Below the pieces are notes generated by a model. The model worked only from the letters and a program-made list of their open reading frames with translations, made no database searches and was not told where the DNA came from. A stretch of 64,000 nt of DNA, taken from positions 248,001-312,000 of the forward strand of contig NZ_FNII01000004.1 in the NCBI RefSeq assembly GCF_900103865.1, read 5' to 3'. Origin of the DNA: Vreelandella arcis (GTDB lineage Bacteria; Pseudomonadota; Gammaproteobacteria; Pseudomonadales; Halomonadaceae). Both the position numbers and the translations under genes were made by a program. Below are positions 10,701-17,151 of this stretch, piece after piece; the stretch's first letter is position 1, and each line of letters begins with the position of its first letter.

Positions 10701-10987
10701 CTCACCGCGGGCTTATACGCTTCAGCACCAGCGTTGGATAGAATCCGGCCGGCGGGAATCGCCCCGTGCTCGAGCGCCCAGCGAAACTTAGGCAGCCATT
10801 CGTCGGCTTTGTCCCCCTCCACGGCAGCCAGCGCTTTCGCCACGCGTTCAAATGTCGCGCCCAGATCCTGATCCACCGGCTGACTATGGCGATCCTTAAG
10901 ACGGTATTTGGCGTCCCAAATTTCCCGCGAGGGCTCCTGCAGCGGGACGTCGTTAGAGGTATACATAGCCTGGGTAGCAGTACTCAT
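7745..10987 (-). CDS. nrdJa: B12-dependent (class II) ribonucleotide reductase large subunit NrdJa, intein-containing precursor
   Basis: NrdJa reduces ribonucleotides to deoxyribonucleotides using adenosylcobalamin, independently of oxygen. The precursor is 1080 residues from the ATG at 10987 (AAGGAG 9 nt upstream; the GTG at 11005 overlaps that site and is rejected). A 377-residue intein (8909-10039) interrupts it after residue 316, leaving a 703-residue mature enzyme. After splicing the active-site motif NPCGEQPLPP is restored. Cys317 would be the thiyl-radical cysteine, Cys328 lies 11 residues later (GACLLGSVNL), and Cys100 (INCTV) is the partner of the redox pair. Other family signs are GAGIGYDFS and the C-terminal KGCTTFRFNPEAF. 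Without splicing the active site is split and the enzyme must be inactive. Confidence 0.93.
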   Translation of the reverse strand: MSTATQAMYTSNDVPLQEPSREIWDAKYRLKDRHSQPVDQDLGATFERVAKALAAVEGDKADEWLPKFRWALEHGAIPAGRILSNAGAEAYKPAVSLINCTVSRTIRDSMRDILDSVVDAGMTLKSGAGIGYDFSTLRHKGAFVFGAGAGTNGPLAFMDIYDKMCFTVASAGGRRGAQMGTFDVGHPDVREFIQAKREAGRLRQFNLSLLITDEFMEAVKNNTDWPLAFPLHPGEKEDVKAEDLIYRDWPVVEEGYTVDAEGRVACRIVEVIKARELWDTIMSSTYDYAEPGFILIDQVNRMNNNWFCEDIRATNPCVTADTWIHTSKGPRQVSQLIGQPFTAIIDGQAHQSGPDGFFLTAKKPVIRLQTAEGYTLKLTHDHRVRRVSAFTRYRTETEWCAAGDLQAGDRVLLNDHRDAPEWGGKLNEAQGYLLGLLVGDGTLKADKAVLSVWPQAAIANGNDSLFGKGVGSIMALAEEAAESLPHRTDFAGWQKVNDRGEYRLSTAALRNLALEMDMQPGNKAITPKLEQASSNGYIGFLRGFFDADGSVQGSQEKGVSVRLAQSDLPRLEAVQRMLQRLGVMATLYQDRRSAAKRHLPDGKGGHRAYETLSQHELMISGDNLRRFADIIGFGDHDKRARLNTLLSSYQRELNRERFVARVVGHKEVGIEEVYDVQVPGINTFDANGFHAHNCGEQPLPPEGACLLGSVNLTKFVIEPFSDKPRFDWERYRQVVAIFTRMLDNVVEIAGLPLPQQQREIEAKRRHGMGFLGLGSTLTMLKIPYGSQASQAFTEEVSRHLAVEGWKQALVLSQEKGMAPVLEEEHVITPKMMRERPQLAKDGYEVGDKVPGRILHARYSQYMAKVAELEPELVAQLAEHGARFTHHSSIAPTGTISLSMGNNASNGIEPSFSHRYFRNIIQSGKKTKEQVEVVSFELAAYRHFIVADAVESDLPDYFITADAVTPEQHVAVQAAAQQWIDSAISKTVNVPTEFAFEQFQDLYLQAYESRLKGCTTFRFNPEAFQGVLVREDDLKNTTYVFELENGETLELTGDETVIYDGEEHNAANLFDGLKEGTYGKW
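8909..10039 (-). mobile_element. Intein with LAGLIDADG homing endonuclease in nrdJa
   Basis: The insert encodes 377 residues and begins with Cys1 (CVTADTWIHT, splicing block A). It has the block B TxxH motif THDH (residues 63-66), two LAGLIDADG-like helices (LGLLVGDGT near 118-126 and LRGFFDADGS near 225-234), block F (VYDVQVPGINTFDANG) and block G ending His376-Asn377. The next host residue is Cys, the +1 nucleophile, and host sequence NP|CGEQ is continuous once the insert is removed. All splicing residues are present and both endonuclease helices keep their acidic residue, so the element looks active for splicing and possibly for homing. Its base composition is visibly more AT-rich than the flanking nrdJ exteins, which fits horizontal arrival. 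Confidence 0.93.
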
Positions 10988-11101
10988 GGGGCGAAACTCC
11001 TTCACGGCGGTGAATATAGCGCTTAGACATAGCGATTATACGGGGCAATCCAACGAAGTATAGGCTTGAGTTTGCACTACATCAGCCGTGTTTTTTGAAC
11101 A

Positions 11102-11120
11102 TTTCTACCATATATAGAAA
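11102..11120. promoter_or_regulatory. AT-rich palindrome upstream of nrdJa (candidate NrdR box)
   Basis: TTTCTA (11102-11107) and TAGAAA (11115-11120) flank CCATATA, about 115 nt upstream of the nrdJa start. NrdR boxes are AT-rich palindromes with a central ATATA and usually occur as a pair in front of nrd operons. No clear second copy was found, so the assignment is tentative; it also lies 61 nt upstream of the divergent gene at 11181. Confidence 0.3.
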
Positions 11121-11180
11121 AATCAGCGCGTTAGTCTTTTGCTTACGGCCATCAGACGATAGGCTAAGGTTTTCTGGTTC

Positions 11181-11756
11181 ATGGGCTTTTTTATGCTGTT
11201 AACGTCTCGCTTTTACACCGCACTGGCTTCCTCAACGCTCGGCGCGGCGCTGGTACTGTCACTGCCGTCGGCGCATGCCGTCTCGTTTAACGTCGAAGAT
11301 GCCCAAACCCACGACCATTGGCAGTCGATGTCGCTAACGCTGGGAGATGAGCGGCATTTCCGCGCGGTCGAGACACACAGCTATTCGGATGCCACCTTAA
11401 GCGTAAACGCCACCCAGGGGGTGTGCGACCTTCCCTGGCTGGAAATGCGCGTTGAGCTGGACGCCTCTCAAGGTGAGAGCCGGACGGTTAACTTGGTGCC
11501 TGCGCGACTTCGCGTCGATGAGCGCGAGCGCATTCACAGCGTCGCCGAATTTATTACCGAACGCGCTGACAACGGCTTTTATGCCCATTTCTATCTTAAC
11601 GACATCGACCAGCTGATCGCCGACATGGGGCAAGGCGAACAGCTTTTTTTGGGCTTTGACCAGGGTGAGCAAGCGCCTTGGTACATGACCTTTAGCCTTG
11701 ACGGGGCAGCCCCTGCCTTGGCACGCATGCAGACCTTATGCCGGCGCGCTTCCTAA
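11181..11756 (+). CDS. Hypothetical exported protein
   Basis: This 191-residue protein is not recognised. An N-terminal signal peptide is clear (LLTSRFYTALASS then a hydrophobic stretch ending SAHA, cleavage near residue 33), so the mature part of about 158 residues should be periplasmic or outer-membrane associated. The mature part has only two cysteines (one in VCDLPW, one near the C-terminus in TLCRRAS), which might form a disulfide. No lipobox and no later membrane segment is seen. ATG at 11193 is an alternative start. It is divergent from nrdJa and convergent with the diguanylate cyclase gene, with a 17-nt gap, so it is probably a single-gene transcript. Confidence 0.7.
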   Translation: MGFFMLLTSRFYTALASSTLGAALVLSLPSAHAVSFNVEDAQTHDHWQSMSLTLGDERHFRAVETHSYSDATLSVNATQGVCDLPWLEMRVELDASQGESRTVNLVPARLRVDERERIHSVAEFITERADNGFYAHFYLNDIDQLIADMGQGEQLFLGFDQGEQAPWYMTFSLDGAAPALARMQTLCRRAS

Positions 11757-11773
11757 ACCAATCCGATAGCCGC

Positions 11774-13801
11774 TCAGCGGGCCACCTCAACGCGGTTACG
11801 CCCGCCATGCTTGGCTTGATACATCGCGCTGTCGGCCCGCGTCACCATCGTCTTAGCGCTATCCTCTGGCTGCCACACCGCTACTCCAACGCTTATGGTC
11901 ACTGTTTTATCCAGCCCATCGACATTCAGCATCGTCACTAGCTCACGCAGCCGTTCAGCAAGCCCTACGGCTGCGGATAACTCAGAGTGTGTCGCCAGCA
12001 CAATAAACTCTTCTCCACCCCAACGACCCAGATGGTCACAGCCGCGTAACGACGCCTCAATTCGGCGGGCCATGCTCACCAATACATCATCGCCCAACGT
12101 GTGGCCGTAGGTATCGTTGATTTGTTTAAAGTCGTCGATATCAAACAAGAGTAAGGCAAAGCAAGTCCCGTAGCGCTTCGCCGCAACGAGCTCAGCCGCT
12201 ATGGCCTGCTCAATGCGATAGCGGTTCCACACCTGGGTCAGCGGATCAAAGTGGGCCAGTTGCTCCAGGCGCTGATTGGCGTCGGCGAGGGCCTTACGCT
12301 CTTGCTCTAAGTGCTGATTTAGTGTGCTGATTTCATAAGCGGCGATGGCCAGCGTTAAATCTTCGCCCAAGTCCATCGCGGCCAATCGCTCAACGCGCTG
12401 CCAGGCTTCGCTTTTGCCTACCACTTCTTCCTGCCAGGCTGTTGAACGGCTGTCACTGGCGGATAAGGTTGGCGTTAGCATCGACGTCGGTTGCATGGCC
12501 CAATACAGCGTTTCTGTCTGTTCAGGGCGAAAAAACATCAGCCACGCCCGCTGGTGGCGACTCATCGGCAGCGGAATAGCCAACACGCCGCTCTGCTGGG
12601 GCATGTCGAGCTGGGCAGTCAAGGGATCCTGACTGACCTCGCGGGTACACCAGGGGCCTCGGTGGGGGTGGGCGGTATTCAGCCGTTCAACCAGCTGATG
12701 AATAGCCCCCACCGCAGGCGTATGGCCGACGCTGTGGACTGCATCTGGCAGCCATAGCATCACGCCATGGGCACGAAATAGCGCCAGCCAGGTCTCAGCC
12801 TGGGCTGCTAATAGGGCATGGGGGCCGCGTGGCTCGTCACGCATGGCCTCAGCCAATCCCAAACTATCCTGCACTCGTTGCAAATAACGCGCTTCCTGAC
12901 GGGCACGCAGCAATAGCAGCCGCTGGGTCGCCATATGCACCAGCGTGCGAACCGCATCGCGCACCGCCGGTGGCACAGGGTGGGCCGCCGCCGAGTGGCA
13001 AACCACAATCCCCCACAGCCCGGTATCTCCGTGCATAGCAATACTCAACGAACCGCGCACACCCATCCGTTGCAGGTAGCGCTGGCGCGAAGAGGCCGGG
13101 GCTCGCAAAAGACTTTCGCGGATCGCCGCGTCAGCAGAGGGATAGCCTCCGCTAGCCTCTTTTAGGGGCACGGGCATTGCCTCAACGTCCTGGATTAACC
13201 TGACCGACTGGCGTTCGTAGCTACGTCGCAAGGAAATTGGAAAATCACTGGCGGGAAAGCGTTGGCCGAGTAACGGCGCTAAGCTACCCCCCATGGCTTC
13301 AGCCACAACGAGTCCATGCCAGTCGCTATCAAAATGGCATACCGAGACGCGATCATGGCCGGTCAGCGCCTGAATGGCATTCACCAGCATTTCCAGCAAG
13401 TCTTCTTGGTGGGTGGCTTCGGCAAGGCGCATTAACCGTTCATTCACTGTACCGATCAAGCGTCGTTTGCCCAGCGGATTGAGTGGCTCAACCTCGACAA
13501 TCACGTGCTCCGCATGGCGGTAGGCAAACAGTTGGAAGCGCTCGCTTTTTCCCTGACAGTGACGAGTGAACGCCAGCGGCCCAGGCAACCGCTGGTGCCC
13601 ATTCAGCTCGAGGCGTACCCGCTGGCTAAGCCGTTTGCCGAGAAGACACGCAGGGGAAGCAACGCCGCTTGGATTAAGCGCCGGGGTGAGTAGCGAAAAC
13701 GCATTATCACTATACGCCTGGAGCTCCCGACACTCGGCATCCAATACTAGTAACGCACCAAACGGTTGTAACGTCACGTTGGTTGACACGTGGGGCCTCA
13801 A
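11774..13801 (-). CDS. Phytochrome-like diguanylate cyclase lacking chromophore ligands (PAS-GAF-PHY-GGDEF)
   Basis: The 675-residue protein has a phytochrome-like PAS (1-110, LQPFGALLVLD), a GAF domain (about 130-290, RFPASDFP and RMGVRGSLSI), a PHY-like region (about 310-490), a coiled linker and a GGDEF domain. Active-site GGEEF is at 595-599 and the RxxD inhibitory site (RGCD) at 586-589, so it should make c-di-GMP with feedback control. Bilin ligands are missing: no cysteine precedes QPFG, the SPIH histidine is absent (ASSRQ), and CHH is CHS (268-270). An in-frame TGA precedes the TTG start, so no longer N-terminus is possible. The gene begins 5 nt after the pomB-type stator gene ends, implying co-transcription. 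Confidence 0.85.
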   Translation of the reverse strand: MRPHVSTNVTLQPFGALLVLDAECRELQAYSDNAFSLLTPALNPSGVASPACLLGKRLSQRVRLELNGHQRLPGPLAFTRHCQGKSERFQLFAYRHAEHVIVEVEPLNPLGKRRLIGTVNERLMRLAEATHQEDLLEMLVNAIQALTGHDRVSVCHFDSDWHGLVVAEAMGGSLAPLLGQRFPASDFPISLRRSYERQSVRLIQDVEAMPVPLKEASGGYPSADAAIRESLLRAPASSRQRYLQRMGVRGSLSIAMHGDTGLWGIVVCHSAAAHPVPPAVRDAVRTLVHMATQRLLLLRARQEARYLQRVQDSLGLAEAMRDEPRGPHALLAAQAETWLALFRAHGVMLWLPDAVHSVGHTPAVGAIHQLVERLNTAHPHRGPWCTREVSQDPLTAQLDMPQQSGVLAIPLPMSRHQRAWLMFFRPEQTETLYWAMQPTSMLTPTLSASDSRSTAWQEEVVGKSEAWQRVERLAAMDLGEDLTLAIAAYEISTLNQHLEQERKALADANQRLEQLAHFDPLTQVWNRYRIEQAIAAELVAAKRYGTCFALLLFDIDDFKQINDTYGHTLGDDVLVSMARRIEASLRGCDHLGRWGGEEFIVLATHSELSAAVGLAERLRELVTMLNVDGLDKTVTISVGVAVWQPEDSAKTMVTRADSAMYQAKHGGRNRVEVAR

Positions 13802-13806
13802 TCAAT

Positions 13807-14487
13807 CTATTCACCCCTTAACGGCTGCCGGAGCAGCAGTTCAACGCGCCGGTTAGCTGCTCGCCCCTGCGGCGTTGCGTTAGTCTCCATGGGTTGGGTA
13901 TCGGCATAGCCGACGGCCCGCATACGAGAAACATTGAGCCCTTGGCTCTCTAGGTGACGCACCACCGCAATGGCCCGCGCCGAGGACAACTCCCAATTAG
14001 ACGGAAAGCGCGCTGTCGCAATGGGTACGTTATCGGTATGCCCTTCGACCGACACCTGTCCGTCAAAGGCGTTGAGAACATCCACCAGGCTGGCGACAAG
14101 ATCGCGGCCTTGGGCGGTGAGCTCTGCCCGCCCGCTATCAAATAACAGGCTGTCGTTAATACGCAGCGTAACGCCTTCCTGCCCCTGGGAGACATCCACT
14201 CCGGGGATGCTGAGGCCGTCAAAGCGTGGCTGTAGACCCGCATTACGCGGTTGGATACCGGCCGCCAACGACGCCAAGGGCATGCTTTCAATGGCGTTAG
14301 GCGTCATCTCCGCAATGCTGCCCTCGGCCCCGGTGTCGTTGCCTCCCGGCGGTGCCAGCGAAAGCAACAGCACGAACAGAGTAATCAGCAGCGTCAGCAC
14401 ATCCAGGTAACTGGTTAACCAGCCTTCGTCGTCACCGCTTATCACCGGCGAGGGCTCTAATGTTTGACGCGTGTGACTATCTAGCAT
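13807..14487 (-). CDS. Flagellar stator protein, PomB/MotD type
   Basis: This is the OmpA-type stator B subunit that anchors the stator to peptidoglycan. The ATG at 14487 is chosen: it follows the upstream stator A stop by one base, with AAGGTGG just upstream, and gives 226 residues. One N-terminal membrane helix (about 24-44) carries the ion-binding aspartate (SYLDVLTLLITLFVLLLS). The C-terminal half has the OmpA peptidoglycan-binding motif (VEGHTDNVPI, then NWELSSARA near 165-173). The spacing and LFVLLLSLA after the Asp resemble PomB/MotD more than E. coli MotB. The coupling ion (Na+ or H+) is inferred, not shown. Confidence 0.88.
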   Translation of the reverse strand: MLDSHTRQTLEPSPVISGDDEGWLTSYLDVLTLLITLFVLLLSLAPPGGNDTGAEGSIAEMTPNAIESMPLASLAAGIQPRNAGLQPRFDGLSIPGVDVSQGQEGVTLRINDSLLFDSGRAELTAQGRDLVASLVDVLNAFDGQVSVEGHTDNVPIATARFPSNWELSSARAIAVVRHLESQGLNVSRMRAVGYADTQPMETNATPQGRAANRRVELLLRQPLRGE

Positions 14488-14488
14488 G

Positions 14489-15310
14489 CTAGCCACCTTT
14501 GGCGGCAGCGCTTGCTGAGACGCGTGGCTTCTTGACGTCCGGCTCCCGGATTTCGTCGTGGTAATCGGCGACAAAGGAATTCAGCGTTTCCTCGATAAAC
14601 GACGGCAACCGCCGCTTGGTTATGAGCGAAATGCCTTCCAGCACCATGTTCATGGTGATCAAGCGCTCTTCGGTACGCCGCTCCAGCTTCACCGCAATGG
14701 GCTTGAACACAAGGTTGGCCAGCAAAATGCCATAAAACGTCGTCAGTAGCGCCACCGCCATACGCGGACCAATCACGTCCAGATTACCCGAATCCATGAC
14801 CTCCAACATATTGACCAGGCCCACGAGCGTACCAATCATGCCAAATGCTGGTGCGTAGGTCGCCATGGTGCGAAAAATTTGCGCTTCGGCGTGCTCACGC
14901 GCCTTTAGTCGCGCGATGCGCCAGCGCAGCATGTCGAAAATTTCGTCTTCTTTCGTGTTGGCAATCACCAACTGAATGCCGGTACGCAAAAAAGGGTTGC
15001 GGGTATGTTCTAGGGCCGCCTCGACGGCCCTTACATCGCCTTTAAACCAAAGCCGCGACATGTCCACCAGCTCTTGTATGTCATCACGCACGTAGGTGTT
15101 TTCGCGGCGAAAGACAAGCCCTACCAGGCGCACCACGCGGAGCACTTCTTTGAGCGGATAGCTAATGAAGGTGGCCGCCAGCGTGCCAGTGACCACGATG
15201 GCAAGCCCAGGTAAATTGAGAAAGCTACCCGGCGACTCAGCGGTGAAAAACAAGACGCTTACCAGCAGTAAAATGCTGGCGAATATACCGATCAGCGTCG
15301 ATGGATTCAT
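14489..15310 (-). CDS. Flagellar stator protein, PomA/MotC type
   Basis: The A subunit of the second stator has 273 residues. Four membrane helices are visible, with the conserved FGMIGTLVGLVNML (TM3, about 155-170) and GPRMAVALLTTFYGILLANL (TM4) of PomA/MotC proteins, and a cytoplasmic loop of about 100 residues that contacts FliG. It is closer in pattern to sodium-type PomA than to the MotA at 31390-32265. The C-terminal tail (DVKKPRVSASAAAKGG) is longer than usual. It overlaps the operon with its partner gene and lies downstream of fliA on the same strand, so it is likely transcribed with late flagellar genes. Confidence 0.9.
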   Translation of the reverse strand: MNPSTLIGIFASILLLVSVLFFTAESPGSFLNLPGLAIVVTGTLAATFISYPLKEVLRVVRLVGLVFRRENTYVRDDIQELVDMSRLWFKGDVRAVEAALEHTRNPFLRTGIQLVIANTKEDEIFDMLRWRIARLKAREHAEAQIFRTMATYAPAFGMIGTLVGLVNMLEVMDSGNLDVIGPRMAVALLTTFYGILLANLVFKPIAVKLERRTEERLITMNMVLEGISLITKRRLPSFIEETLNSFVADYHDEIREPDVKKPRVSASAAAKGG

Positions 15311-15391
15311 ATCGTGCTCCTTAAAGCATTAATACGCGGCATTAAACACCGTGTGGATGGCAGGGTGATGCCGCCGCATGGGTAGTGGCCG

Positions 15392-16093
15392 CTACGTAGG
15401 GTCGTTCAGCTTGGCGCGCAGGCGGCTAACCGCTTGGCTATGCAATTGAGAAACCCGCGACTCGGTGACTCCCAGCACTGCACCCACTTCTTTTAAGTTC
15501 AGCTCTTCTTGGTAATAAAGTGCCATCAGCAGCCTTTCACGTTCGGGCAGTGCATCTATCGCCTCCACCAGAGTCGCCCGCTGCTGGGCGTCGAGCAAAT
15601 GGTCGAACGGCGAACTACCCGCCTCACGGCTATGCGGTTCGGATCCGTCGGCGACGAGTTCTTCAAAGGGCAGTAACTGGCCACTGTTGGTATCGTGTAG
15701 CAACTGCTGGTAGTCATCGAGCGGCATATCCAATGCTGCCGCGATTTCCGATTCTTCAGGAGCGCGCCCTAACGATTGCTCTAACCGCCTGACAGTCTCG
15801 TCGACAGCCCTGGCTGAACGACGCACGCTGCGGGGTAGCCAATCGCGGGTACGCAGTTCGTCTACCATGGCACCGCGGATGCGCTGACTGGCAAACGTCG
15901 CGAACGTGGCGCCCTGAGTAGCATCAAAGCGCCCTAAAGCCTCCAATAGCCCCATCATGCCTGCCTGGATTAAGTCGTCCAGCTCAATGCTGGCCGGCAA
16001 CCTGACTTGAAGCGTCAAGGCCTGACGTCTTACCAGTGGCATGTACTCTTTCATCAGGTCGCTTTGTTTGATCCTGCCTTGTGCTGTGTACAT
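15392..16093 (-). CDS. fliA: RNA polymerase sigma factor FliA (sigma-28)
   Basis: FliA directs transcription of late flagellar and chemotaxis genes and is held inactive by FlgM until the hook is finished. The 233-residue protein has region 2 (YMPLVRRQA...ELDDLIQAGMMGLLEAL, about 17-57, and the FASQRIRGAMVDELR segment), region 3 (AVDETVRRLEQSLGR) and region 4 with a helix-turn-helix (LKEVGAVLGVTESRVSQLHSQA, about 199-220). Length is normal. It lies downstream of flhE and upstream of the PomA-type stator pair. Candidate target promoters occur at five places in this window. Confidence 0.96.
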   Translation of the reverse strand: MYTAQGRIKQSDLMKEYMPLVRRQALTLQVRLPASIELDDLIQAGMMGLLEALGRFDATQGATFATFASQRIRGAMVDELRTRDWLPRSVRRSARAVDETVRRLEQSLGRAPEESEIAAALDMPLDDYQQLLHDTNSGQLLPFEELVADGSEPHSREAGSSPFDHLLDAQQRATLVEAIDALPERERLLMALYYQEELNLKEVGAVLGVTESRVSQLHSQAVSRLRAKLNDPT

Positions 16094-16120
16094 CCTCTTG
16101 CCTCGCGGCTAAACCACCCT

Positions 16121-16528
16121 TCACTGGTAATTTATAATCATTTGCAGTCCTTTAACCCTGACGGGCCGCTGCCCTGGCCGTAGCGCAAATTGAAAGTGCA
16201 GCGGCATCGTTGCACGTGCTCCCGACAAAGCGCGGGTTTCGCCGCGCATGCCCGATAACGGGACGCAGCGCTCAGAATGACACAACCATGCATTTATCTG
16301 TGCCCCTGGGGCGTGCTGATACTGCCACTGGATTCGCTCAATGACCGCGCCGGGCACGGCAGCGCCAGCCGGAGGACTAACTGCTTCACTACGGCTGGCG
16401 CGATCACTCATGGCCACCGTCAACCCTGGCACGTGCGTGACCCAACTGCTGGAAGCCCCGTGGGCAAGCGAGCTACTGGCCAGTGCTAGTACCAAAACTC
16501 CAATCATATAACGCCAACAGCCTAGCAT
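16121..16528 (-). CDS. flhE: Flagellar protein FlhE
   Basis: FlhE is a periplasmic protein of enteric-type flagellar systems, linked to proton-leak control through the export gate. The 135-residue product has a signal peptide ending near SLAHGA (about residue 25). The mature part shows the FlhE pattern: GAVIERIQWQY, then a cysteine pair in INAWLCHSERCVPLSG, then VKGLQMIINYQ at the end, closely matching the family's CSQSRCVEL and QVIVNYR elements. In E. coli flhE directly follows flhBA; here flhF and a small FlhG-like gene lie between. Confidence 0.85.
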   Translation of the reverse strand: MLGCWRYMIGVLVLALASSSLAHGASSSWVTHVPGLTVAMSDRASRSEAVSPPAGAAVPGAVIERIQWQYQHAPGAQINAWLCHSERCVPLSGMRGETRALSGARATMPLHFQFALRPGQRPVRVKGLQMIINYQ

Positions 16529-16593
16529 GGTTCGTTCCTTTTCATGAGCGAATTAGCCCCGTTTATTAGACGCTTTACCAGCGTTAGCCTCGC

Positions 16594-17151
16594 TCAGCGG
16601 GCCAGCAACAGAAGCTCTATCCCAAAATAGCGGTTGGCCGCTTGGCGCAAATTTTCCAGCAGACCCTGCCTGGGCAAGTGTGGTTCGTGGAGCGCCAGTA
16701 ACCGCTGCGGCCCATTATGCTGGTGAAGCTGTTTTAACACATGGTACATGCGCCCGAACGCATCGGCATCGCTGCTTACCCAGAGGGCCCAGCGAGAATG
16801 CGCCTGGCTGAGCGAAGCGAGCTCAGGATCGTCCGGCATCACAACGCGGATATCCCAATCGGCTGGATCTTTGGCCCAAGCCCGCCCTAGCGCGGCCCAC
16901 TGACCAAGACGCGCGCTAACCTTGCGCACCTGAACCGGCCCGCTGTCGGGCAGGCCAATGACCATTAGCGGCGTTTTAGGCGTAGGCGGGGTAACAGGCG
17001 GCGTCATGGCCGCCGCGCTTGGCACTATTGGCTCCCGATAGGCCATCGGACGGGGCGGCTCCGTCGCCTCGGGTGGCGCTTCATCGCCCCGCTGCTGGCG
17101 CTGCAGGTCGGCCCACTTGCGTAGTCCGGCGGCCTGGTCTTGTCCACTCAT
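16594..17151 (-). CDS. FlhG-like protein without ATPase motifs, keeping the DQAxxLR FlhF-activating helix
   Basis: This 185-residue protein overlaps flhF by 4 nt and occupies the position where flhG/fleN normally sits. Residues 4-10 read DQAAGLR, the N-terminal motif by which FlhG stimulates the FlhF GTPase. A Pro-rich linker (about 25-60) follows. No P-loop (GKGGVGK), Walker B or switch is present. The C-terminal half still resembles the last part of MinD/FlhG: the pattern VSSDADAFGRMYHVLKQL...RLLALHE...LLENLRQAANRYFGIELLLL parallels FlhG's CDEPTSITDAYALIKLL...VLAN...F..L.....RFL.V.L. I infer a reduced FlhG that can stimulate FlhF but cannot cycle as an ATPase. An unrelated adaptor with a convergent N-terminus is the alternative. 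Confidence 0.7.
   Translation of the reverse strand: MSGQDQAAGLRKWADLQRQQRGDEAPPEATEPPRPMAYREPIVPSAAAMTPPVTPPTPKTPLMVIGLPDSGPVQVRKVSARLGQWAALGRAWAKDPADWDIRVVMPDDPELASLSQAHSRWALWVSSDADAFGRMYHVLKQLHQHNGPQRLLALHEPHLPRQGLLENLRQAANRYFGIELLLLAR

Noticed and set aside
7745-10987. Reading nrdJa as one unusually long reductase
   Set aside because: The extra 377 residues have all intein splicing blocks and break the NPCGE active-site motif; removing them restores it exactly.
11774-13801. Calling the cyclase a functional bacteriophytochrome
   Set aside because: The bilin-linking cysteine and two conserved chromophore-pocket histidines are absent, so a light sensor cannot be claimed.
16594-17151. Calling the gene after flhF a normal flhG/fleN
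   Set aside because: The P-loop, Walker B and about 100 residues of the MinD fold are missing; only the activator motif and part of the C-terminal region remain.
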